A stretch of 64,000 nt of DNA from Azoarcus sp. PA01 (GTDB lineage Bacteria > Pseudomonadota > Gammaproteobacteria > Burkholderiales > Rhodocyclaceae), in contig LARU01000004.1 of the NCBI GenBank assembly GCA_001274695.2, positions 1,054,001 through 1,118,000 of the forward strand, in the 5' to 3' direction. Below, piece after piece: positions 58,211-64,000 of this stretch. Numbering within the stretch: position 1 is the stretch's first letter; each line of letters opens with the position of its first letter. Both the position numbers and the translations under genes were made by a program. The notes beneath the pieces were generated by a model that was given only the letters and a program-made list of their open reading frames with translations, was not told the origin of the DNA and ran no database searches.

Positions 58211-59065
58211 TCAGCCCTTGCGGTTCTTGATGTCCTGCTCGAGCTCGGCGAAGCCCGGACGCTCCGTCGAATGCAGCACCTTGCGCCCGAACTCGATCGC
58301 CACCTGTGGCGCGTAGCCGTTCATGCTCGCCAGCAGCACCACCTTGATGCACTCGAAGACTTTCCCGCCCTCTTCGACGCGCTGTTCCAGCTGGCTCGCG
58401 ATGGGCTGGACGAAGCCGTAGGAAATGAGGATGCCGAGGAACGTGCCGACCAGCGCGCCGCCGATCATCTTGCCCAGCACTGCCGGCGGCTGTCCGACCG
58501 AACCCATGACATTCACCACGCCCATCACGGCGACGACGATACCGAACGCAGGGAGTGCATCGCCGACCTTCGCCACGACATGCGGTGCCGTGTGCGTTTC
58601 CTGGTGGTGGGTGGCGATTTCCTTGTCCATCAGGCTTTCGAGCTCGAATGCGTTGAGGTTTCCGCCGACCATCATGCGCAGATAATCGGTGAGGAACTCG
58701 ATCGCGTGACGGTCCGCCATCACGCTCGGATACTTCGTGAAGATCGGGCTCGATTCGGCATTGTCGACGTCGTTCTCGATCGACATCAGCCCTTCCTTGC
58801 GCACTTTCGCGAGCACCTCGTACAACAGACCCAGCAGGTCCATGTACATCGCCTTGTTGTACGGCGACCCCTTCACGATCCCCGGCAGCGCCGCCAGCGT
58901 CGCCTTCAGCGCCTTGCTGCCGTTGCCGGCGACGAAACCGCCGATCATCAGGCCGACGATCGCGAGGTATTCGAGCGGCACCCACAGGGCCATGAGGCTG
59001 CCGTGAAACGAGTAGGTCCCGATCGACGCGAGAAGGATGATCACATAGCCAACGATCAGAAACAC
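58211..59065 (-). CDS. motA: Flagellar motor stator protein MotA
   Basis: The 284 residues form four membrane helices, with the first at the N-terminus (MFLIVGYVIILLASIGTYSFHG). The cytoplasmic loop has the torque-generating FLTDYLRMMVGGNLNAFELESLMDKEI region, and the C-terminal pair is in the family block ALPAFGIVVAVMGVVNVM. MotA and MotB form the proton-driven stator. A candidate sigma-28 promoter lies about 64-90 bases upstream, as expected for a late flagellar operon (motA-motB-cheR-cheB). Confidence 0.97.
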   Translation of the reverse strand: MFLIVGYVIILLASIGTYSFHGSLMALWVPLEYLAIVGLMIGGFVAGNGSKALKATLAALPGIVKGSPYNKAMYMDLLGLLYEVLAKVRKEGLMSIENDVDNAESSPIFTKYPSVMADRHAIEFLTDYLRMMVGGNLNAFELESLMDKEIATHHQETHTAPHVVAKVGDALPAFGIVVAVMGVVNVMGSVGQPPAVLGKMIGGALVGTFLGILISYGFVQPIASQLEQRVEEGGKVFECIKVVLLASMNGYAPQVAIEFGRKVLHSTERPGFAELEQDIKNRKG

Positions 59066-59128
59066 CGCGAAACCTCTGTCGATTCATGTACGAAAGCGCC
59101 CCCGCGCTTCGCAGAAATACTGGCCACT

Positions 59129-59155
59129 GTAACGACTCCGGCGCGCCGGACTTGA
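59129..59155 (-). promoter_or_regulatory. Candidate sigma-28 promoter of motA
   Basis: On the minus strand TCAAGTCC (59155-59148) is followed after 11 bases by GTCGTTAC (59136-59129). The TCAAG to CGTTA spacing of 16 bases matches the cheV promoter candidate. The spacer is the palindrome GGCGCGCC plus GGA. It gives a leader of about 57 bases. Confidence 0.45.
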
Positions 59156-59165
59156 GCTCCGACAA

Positions 59166-59196
59166 ACGAAAAGGCCGCCTGCGGGCGCGGCGGCCT
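59166..59196 (-). terminator. Intrinsic terminator downstream of flhC
   Basis: On the minus strand AGGCCGCC (59196-59189) pairs with GGCGGCCT (59179-59172), with a nine-base loop and TTTTCGTTT after it. It lies about 20 bases after the flhC stop codon at 59217 and separates flhDC from motA. Confidence 0.85.
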
Positions 59197-59216
59197 CACG
59201 CACGGCGATCCCGTGT

Positions 59217-59762
59217 TCAGTTCGTTTCGGCGAGCGCCGCCTTGGCGGCCCGCTTCGTCTTTCCGGCGCGCGAAGGCATGTTGCACAGGCCGCAGACGAA
59301 GTCGTGGGTCGGATCATAAGCGTGCGCGACGAAGCGCCCGCTGCAGCTCGTGCAGGGGGCGAGCTGCAGCAGGTCGGCGTCGAAGAACCGCACCAGCGTC
59401 CAGGCGCGCGTCAGGCTGAGCACCGGCTCCATCGCTTCGGCCTCGACGTGATCGAGGTACAGGTGGTAGGCCTTGATGATCGGATCGAGTCCGCCGAGGC
59501 CGATCTTGTCCTGGAAGAAGCTGAAGAAGGCCATGAACAGCGACGCGTGCATGTTCGGCTGCCAGGTCATGAACCAGTCGGTCGAGAACGGCAGCATCCC
59601 CTTCGGCGGCGACATGCCGCGCACTTCCTTGTAGATCTTCAGAAGGCGCTCGCGGCTCAGCTTCGTCTCGGCTTCCAGCATCTGCATGCGGGCGCCGAGA
59701 CGGACCATCTCCGCTGCGCGCTGGATGTCTTCGGCTTCGCCGATGATGCTCTTGTTCTTCAC
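59217..59762 (-). CDS. flhC: Flagellar master transcriptional activator FlhC
   Basis: FlhC and FlhD form the heterohexamer that activates class II flagellar operons. The 181 residues start MKNKSIIGEAEDIQRAAEMVRLGARMQMLEAETKLSRERLLKIYKEV. The Zn site has two CxxC-type pairs (CTSC about residue 138 and CGLC about residue 158). The start lies 20 bases after flhD. It is followed by a terminator. Confidence 0.97.
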   Translation of the reverse strand: MKNKSIIGEAEDIQRAAEMVRLGARMQMLEAETKLSRERLLKIYKEVRGMSPPKGMLPFSTDWFMTWQPNMHASLFMAFFSFFQDKIGLGGLDPIIKAYHLYLDHVEAEAMEPVLSLTRAWTLVRFFDADLLQLAPCTSCSGRFVAHAYDPTHDFVCGLCNMPSRAGKTKRAAKAALAETN

Positions 59763-59782
59763 TCTGCTCTCCTGCGGCCGGG

Positions 59783-60103
59783 TTATCCGGCCAGGTCCTG
59801 CACGGGCTTGCCGGCAGCGATGATCGCGGCATGCAGGCTCGAAGTCGCCGCATCGCGGCCATTGCCGGCGATCAGGCCCGCGAGCAACGCATCGTCGAAG
59901 CGGAAACCCGGCAGCACCATCTGGCTGCTCGCCATCTTCACCAGCCTGGCCGTGGACAATCCCTCGATGAGCTCGGCGACGCCATGCCCGATGCCGAGGC
60001 GGAGCATCGCGGTTTCCCGGTCGGCGCGCAGCATCTGTTGCGCGAGCATCATGTAAGCGAGGTTGAGTTCCTGGATCTCGGACTGGAAATCTTGGCGTTT
60101 CAT
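59783..60103 (-). CDS. flhD: Flagellar master transcriptional activator FlhD
   Basis: The 106 residues match FlhD in length, with the core IQELNLAYMMLAQQMLRADRETAMLRLGI and the DNA-contact region LSTARLVKMASSQMVLPGFRF. The ATG at 60103 gives the family N-terminus MKRQDFQSEI. It heads the flhDC operon. Upstream is AT-rich with CAATTG pairs (60144-60159) typical of a regulated promoter. Confidence 0.96.
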   Translation of the reverse strand: MKRQDFQSEIQELNLAYMMLAQQMLRADRETAMLRLGIGHGVAELIEGLSTARLVKMASSQMVLPGFRFDDALLAGLIAGNGRDAATSSLHAAIIAAGKPVQDLAG

Positions 60104-60360
60104 CGCTTGGCCGTTACCGTGGATAGGGTAGCCGAAATTAGAATCAATTGTTAGCAATTGCAAGCAAGATCCCCGAGCGGAGCGGCAGGATTCCACACTT
60201 CACGAGCAATCTGTTGTATTGACGCCACCTCTGTGCGACCTGCACTCCCGCATGCCCGACGAATGGGTTTTGCGCAGGCGGAAAAGTCCTTTTGCGCCCC
60301 CCGTCGAGGCGCCGGCGTTCCGGGCTAGAATCGAGCGACCCCAAGCCTTCAGCGACTGCC
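60104..60360. other. 257-bp divergent region flhD / NUDIX gene
   Basis: On the minus strand a TTGCAA to TAATTT pair with a 17-base spacer (60160-60132) could be the flhD promoter. Two CAATTG boxes four bases apart (60144-60149 and 60154-60159) overlap it and may be an operator. On the plus strand a TAGAAT at 60326-60331 precedes the NUDIX ATG by 29 bases, but no -35 is seen. The stretch stands out as AT-rich against its surroundings. Confidence 0.4.
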
Positions 60361-60939
60361 ATGAAGTTCTGCTCGAACTGCGGCGCGACCGTCGAGTTGC
60401 GCATTCCTCCCGGAGATTCGCTGCCGCGCCATATGTGCGCGGCCTGCGGCAGCATTCATTACGTGAATCCGAAGATCGTCGTCGGCGCGATCCCGGAATG
60501 GGAAGACCGCATCCTGCTGTGCCGGCGGGCGATCGAACCGCGGCACGGCTTCTGGACGCTGCCGGCCGGGTTCATGGAAAACGCCGAGACGACGGCGCAG
60601 GCCGCTGCGCGCGAGACGCTCGAGGAAGCCTGCGCGCGCATCGAGGTCGGCGAAATGTTCACGCTGATCAACGTCCCGCACATCAGCCAGGTCCACATCG
60701 TCTATCGTGCGCGCCTGGTCGACCTCGACTTCGCACCGGGCGAGGAATCGCTCGAGGTCGGACTGTTTGCGGAACATGAAATCCCGTGGGACGAGATCGC
60801 CTTCCGGACGATCGCGCTGACCTTGCGGCATTATTTCGACGACCGGCGTCGCGGCACTTTCCGGTTCCGCACCAGCGATCTCGCGCTGCCCCGCCGGACC
60901 CTCCTGCCTGAACCACTGCGGCCGCCCCCGATCGAATGA
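60361..60939 (+). CDS. NUDIX hydrolase with N-terminal zinc ribbon
   Basis: The 192 residues begin MKFCSNCGATVELR, a four-Cys zinc ribbon (Cys4-x2-Cys7 with CAACG about residue 27). The NUDIX box follows as GFMENAETTAQAAARETLEEACARI (quoted in part), with the REx2EE core. The Gly expected near the end of the box is Cys here. Such proteins hydrolyse nucleoside diphosphates linked to another group; a substrate cannot be assigned. It is divergent from flhD and lies 96 bases before the HNH gene. Confidence 0.9.
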   Translation: MKFCSNCGATVELRIPPGDSLPRHMCAACGSIHYVNPKIVVGAIPEWEDRILLCRRAIEPRHGFWTLPAGFMENAETTAQAAARETLEEACARIEVGEMFTLINVPHISQVHIVYRARLVDLDFAPGEESLEVGLFAEHEIPWDEIAFRTIALTLRHYFDDRRRGTFRFRTSDLALPRRTLLPEPLRPPPIE

Positions 60940-61035
60940 CAATGAGGCCGGCCGATGTTGGCGGTCCGCATCACCGGTCCGGCAGGACCGTGCCGGCGCC
61001 GCCCGCGCCGACAGAATCGAAGCGCAGGAGGTATC

Positions 61036-61683
61036 GTGCCGACAGCGGCTCATGACAAAGTAATCGAATCCGAACGACGACCGGCCCGGTCGCGCGCGGG
61101 GCCTGCTGTCGTACAGCACCCCTGGATCCTCACGCTCGACAGCCGCGGCCTGCCGCACCGCTGGATCAGCTGGCAGGCGGCGTGCCACTACTATGCCCTC
61201 GACATGGTCGCGTGGGTCGTCGGAAACCGGCAGTTCCGTTTCGTCGGGGGAATCTGTCGCGCCACCGGGCTGCGTTCCGAAATCACCGCGAACAGCATCA
61301 TCGCGATCAAGGGGCGCAACTTCCGTCCGGAAAGCCACAGCCGGGTTCCGCCGCTGAACAACCGCGAACTGTTTCACCGCGACCGGCACATCTGCGCCTA
61401 TTGCGGCGACCGTTACTCCGGCCACATCCTGACGCGCGAGCACATCGTCCCGGTTTCGCAGGGCGGGCGCGACGTGTGGATGAACGTCGTGACCTCGTGC
61501 CGGCCCTGCAACCAGCGCAAGAGCGGGCGCACCCCGGAACAGGCGCGGATGCCGTTGTTGTACGCGCCGTACGTGCCGAACAAGGCCGAATACCTGATCC
61601 TGTGCAACCGCAACATTCTCGCCGACCAGATGGATTTCCTCGCCCGCCACCTGCCGCACCAGAGCCGGCTGCACGTTCCCTGA
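61036..61683 (+). CDS. HNH endonuclease family protein
   Basis: The 215 residues have a C-terminal HNH domain: LFHRDRHICAYCGD (CxxC, residues about 112-125), REHIVPVSQGG with the catalytic-type His, then CRPCNQRKSGRTP with the final CxxCN..K. The N-terminal 100 residues (WISWQAACHYYALDMVAWVVGN) have no motif I recognise. The start is a GTG because a near-perfect GGAGG lies four bases before it. The protein looks like the orphan HNH genes common in proteobacteria. No partner gene, toxin pair or restriction system is nearby. Confidence 0.85.
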   Translation: MPTAAHDKVIESERRPARSRAGPAVVQHPWILTLDSRGLPHRWISWQAACHYYALDMVAWVVGNRQFRFVGGICRATGLRSEITANSIIAIKGRNFRPESHSRVPPLNNRELFHRDRHICAYCGDRYSGHILTREHIVPVSQGGRDVWMNVVTSCRPCNQRKSGRTPEQARMPLLYAPYVPNKAEYLILCNRNILADQMDFLARHLPHQSRLHVP

Positions 61684-61771
61684 CAGTGAGCGCACCTTTC
61701 CAGCATCTCCCCGCCGGCTTCCTCGAGGCGGCGCGTTCTTGCCTGTCGGACCGCGCTGACGGAGGCGGGCA

Positions 61772-63073
61772 ATGAGCGGCTTGCGGGCGATCCGCGGCGA
61801 GATCGTGCACTTTCTCGGCGACCCGGCGGACCTCGGCGCCGACGCGCTGGCGCACTTTGCGGACGGCTTGCTGATCGTGCGCGACGGCCTCGTCGCCGAA
61901 CTCGGCCCCGCCGCCGAGCTGCTGCCGCGGCTGCCGGCCGGCACGACGATCGACGACTACCGCGGCAAGCTGGTCCTGCCCGGCTTCATTGACACGCACA
62001 TCCATTACGCGCAGACCGACATCGTCGCCAGCTACGGCGAACAGGTGCTCGCGTGGCTCGAGAAATACACTTACCCGACCGAACGCCGTTTCGCCGATCC
62101 GGCGCACGCGGCAGCGGTCGCGGAGTTCTTCTGCGACGAACTGTTGCGCAACGGCACGACGACCGCGATGGCGTTTGCGACGGTGCATCCGGCGTCCGTC
62201 AACGCGCTGTTCGCCGCGGCGCGCAAACGGCACATGCGGATGATCGCCGGCAAAGTGCTGATGGACCGCAACTGCCCGGACTTCCTGCGCGACGCCGCGG
62301 ACCGCGGCGCTGCGGAATCGAAAGCGCTGATCGAGCGCTGGCACGGCCGCGACCGCCTGTTGTACGCGGTGACGCCGCGCTTCGCCCCGACTTCGACGCC
62401 GGCGCAGATGGCGCTCGCCGGGCGGCTTTTCGCCGACCATCCCGGCATCTATCTGCAGTCCCACCTCGCCGAGAACGAGCACGAAGTGGCGTGGGTCGCG
62501 AAGCTCTACCCCGAAGCGCGAAGCTACCTCGATGTCTATGAACGGCACGGCCAGCTCGGCGCGCGCAGCGTGTTCGCGCACTGCGTGTGGATCGACGACA
62601 CCGATCGCGCCCGCATGGCGGCGACGGGCGCGGCGATCAGCTTCTGCCCGACTTCGAACCTGTTCCTCGGCTCTGGCCTGTTCGATCTCGACCGCGCGCA
62701 GGCTGCGGGCGTGCGGGTCGGACTCGGCACCGACGTTGGCGGCGGGACCAGCTTCTCGATGCTGCAGACGCTCAACGAAGCCTACAAGGTGCAGCAACTC
62801 CGCGGACAGCGGCTGCCGGTCGAGCGCGGCTTCTACCTCGCGACCCGTGGCGGCGCGCGCAGCCTGTATCTCGACGACCGCATCGGCAGCTTCGATACCG
62901 GATGCGAAGCCGACCTGGTCGTGCTCGACCCGGCCGCGACGCCGTTGCTCGCCCGGCGCACGGCCGTCGCGACGACGCTCGCCGAGCGGCTGTTCGCGCT
63001 GATGCTGCTCGGCGATGACCGCGCCGTCGTGGCGACCCACATCCTCGGCGAACCCGCCTGGCGCCGGCCGTGA
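61772..63073 (+). CDS. guaD: Guanine deaminase
   Basis: GuaD deaminates guanine to xanthine in purine salvage or catabolism. The 433 residues are an amidohydrolase with the Zn ligands HxH in GFIDTHIHYAQ (about residue 71), His in QSHLAENEHE, His in FAHCVW, and Asp in GLGTDVGGG (about residue 320). The DTHIHYAQTD segment and the GGARSLYLDD block near the C-terminus are typical of GuaD rather than of cytosine deaminase or chlorohydrolases. It lies 88 bases after the HNH gene. Confidence 0.93.
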   Translation: MSGLRAIRGEIVHFLGDPADLGADALAHFADGLLIVRDGLVAELGPAAELLPRLPAGTTIDDYRGKLVLPGFIDTHIHYAQTDIVASYGEQVLAWLEKYTYPTERRFADPAHAAAVAEFFCDELLRNGTTTAMAFATVHPASVNALFAAARKRHMRMIAGKVLMDRNCPDFLRDAADRGAAESKALIERWHGRDRLLYAVTPRFAPTSTPAQMALAGRLFADHPGIYLQSHLAENEHEVAWVAKLYPEARSYLDVYERHGQLGARSVFAHCVWIDDTDRARMAATGAAISFCPTSNLFLGSGLFDLDRAQAAGVRVGLGTDVGGGTSFSMLQTLNEAYKVQQLRGQRLPVERGFYLATRGGARSLYLDDRIGSFDTGCEADLVVLDPAATPLLARRTAVATTLAERLFALMLLGDDRAVVATHILGEPAWRRP

Positions 63074-63093
63074 CGAACCGATCGAATACCTCC

Positions 63094-63178
63094 CCGTTCG
63101 CCCCGAGCTTGTCGAAGGACGGCCACGGAGCTTCGACCGGCCGGTCCTGAACACCGCCGAAAGGTTCAGCCCGAACGG
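63094..63178. repeat. Degenerate inverted repeat of the widespread GTTCGCCC..AGCTTGTCGAAGG type
   Basis: CCGTTCGCCCCGAGCTTGTC to GAAGG (63094-63118) resembles an intergenic element common in proteobacteria, often paired with its inverse. The inverse half, GGTTCAGCCCGAACGG (63163-63178), is degenerate. It sits between convergent guaD and the acetoacetyl-CoA synthetase gene and could fold as a long hairpin acting as terminator. Confidence 0.5.
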
Positions 63179-63255
63179 TATCGGGCTGCCGGATCAACAA
63201 GGGCGGCAAACGAAGCTTCGGCGCAGGCGCAGCCTTCCGCCTTCTCCGCGGCCCC

Positions 63256-64000
63256 TCACGCTCCCAGTTCGGGGCGATTCGCGAACAGTGCCAGCGCGTC
63301 GGGGTTCGCGAGCGCCTCGATGTTCTTCACCGGCTGCCGATGCACGACGTTGCGCACCGCGAGCTCGACGAGCTTGCCGCTTTTCGTGCGCGGGATGTCG
63401 GCGACCTGGACGATCTTCGCCGGCACGTGGCGAGGCGTCGCGTTGTCGCGGATCGCCTGGCGGATGCGCGCGACGAGCGCGTCGTCGAGCACGACACCTG
63501 CGGCGAGCCGCACGAACAGCACGACGCGCACGTCGGTCGGCGCTTCAGGCGGCCAGTCCTGGCCGATGACGATCGATTCGAGCACCTCGGGCAGCTTCTC
63601 GACCTGGCGGTAAATCTCGGCAGTGCCGATGCGCACGCCGCCCGGATTCAGCGTCGCATCCGAGCGACCGTGGATGACCAGGCCACCGTGCGCGGTGATT
63701 TCGCAGAAGTCGCCGTGACACCACACGCCCGGAAAACGTTCGAAGTACGCGGCGCGGTACTTCGCGCCGTCGGGGTCGTTCCAGAAGCCGAGTGGCATGC
63801 TCGGGAACGGCTTGCGGCAGACGAGCTCGCCTTTCTCGCCGACGACGGGGCGGCCGTCGTCGTCCCACACCTCGACCGCGAGGCCGAGGCCGATGCACTG
63901 GATCTCGCCGCGCCATACCGGCAGCGTCGGGTTGCCGAGCACGAAGCACGAGATGATGTCCGTGCCGCCGGAGATCGACGCGAGTTGCACGTCATGCTTG
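63256..64000 (-). CDS. aacS: Acetoacetyl-CoA synthetase, C-terminal part (5' end outside window)
   Basis: The frame is open to the right edge, so the N-terminal part lies beyond base 64000. The visible 248 residues are the C-terminal half of an AMP-binding acyl-CoA synthetase: [58 protein letters not shown], and the catalytic-type Lys in [15 protein letters not shown]. The [20 protein letters not shown] and LASISGGTD patterns point to acetoacetate-CoA ligase, which would use ketone bodies or PHB breakdown products. It fits the PHA genes of the window, though 20 kb away. Confidence 0.9.
   Translation of the reverse strand, partial: KHDVQLASISGGTDIISCFVLGNPTLPVWRGEIQCIGLGLAVEVWDDDGRPVVGEKGELVCRKPFPSMPLGFWNDPDGAKYRAAYFERFPGVWCHGDFCEITAHGGLVIHGRSDATLNPGGVRIGTAEIYRQVEKLPEVLESIVIGQDWPPEAPTDVRVVLFVRLAAGVVLDDALVARIRQAIRDNATPRHVPAKIVQVADIPRTKSGKLVELAVRNVVHRQPVKNIEALANPDALALFANRPELGA

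Overview
The window is a GC-rich chromosomal segment packed with housekeeping genes. Gene content and order point to a betaproteobacterium of the Rhodocyclales type, such as the Azoarcus, Aromatoleum and Thauera group. The grounds are: a leuC-leuD-leuB-asd-fimV-truA-trpF-trpB-trpA-accD-folC-SPOR-cvpA-purF-metZ block typical of betaproteobacteria; a class I polyhydroxyalkanoate (PHA) cluster with phaR; a trxA-rho pair; and an flhDC-controlled motility and chemotaxis cluster. The organism is an inference from content; no database was searched.

Layout. 1-4.4 kb: the end of dnaJ, then cysS on the minus strand facing a plus-strand ppi-ppiB-lpxH operon. 4.4-22.2 kb: a nearly unbroken minus-strand biosynthetic run from leuC down to metZ (leucine, aspartate semialdehyde, a FimV-like protein, tRNA pseudouridine, tryptophan, malonyl-CoA, folate, purine, methionine). 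22.2-25.4 kb: aroC, a transporter with a frameshift, and an M48 lipoprotein peptidase. 25.6-27.8 kb: ilvB-ilvN behind a complete attenuation module (promoter, valine/leucine-rich leader peptide, intrinsic terminator). 27.8-33.6 kb: an acyl-CoA ligase, a CBS protein, a ferredoxin, trxA, rho and a 3-hydroxybutyryl-CoA dehydrogenase. 33.8-34.6 kb: an Ala-Glu-Asp tRNA triplet present twice in tandem, each copy with its own promoter. 34.6-43 kb: an FAD oxidase, a patatin-like protein, rimO, and phaC-phaB-phaB-phaR. 43-50 kb: pgeF, rluD, bamD, a manC-type enzyme, cysK and transaldolase. 49.7-60.1 kb: flhD-flhC, motA-motB, cheR-cheB, two cheV, cheY, cheZ, cheA and a DUF3135-like gene. 60.3-64 kb: a NUDIX hydrolase, an HNH endonuclease, guanine deaminase and the C-terminal part of an acetoacetyl-CoA synthetase.

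How they work together. The 4-22 kb block gathers genes whose products feed growth (amino acids, folate, purines, fatty acids), with overlapping or abutting genes suggesting translational coupling. The PHA genes and the nearby fatty-acid and acetoacetyl-CoA enzymes form a carbon-storage and short-chain acyl-CoA module. The motility cluster is headed by its master regulator FlhDC, and motA and the first cheV each have a candidate sigma-28 promoter with identical element spacing.

I did not find a clearly new defence or mobile system: no IS element, prophage, CRISPR array or toxin-antitoxin pair is visible. The most interesting signals are regulatory (the ilv attenuator, a terminator-like hairpin inside the cysS leader, long direct repeats in the phaC promoter region), evolutionary (tRNA triplet duplication; phaB and cheV tandem pairs) or structural (a CheB without receiver domain; one-base frameshifts in cvpA and in an MFS gene).
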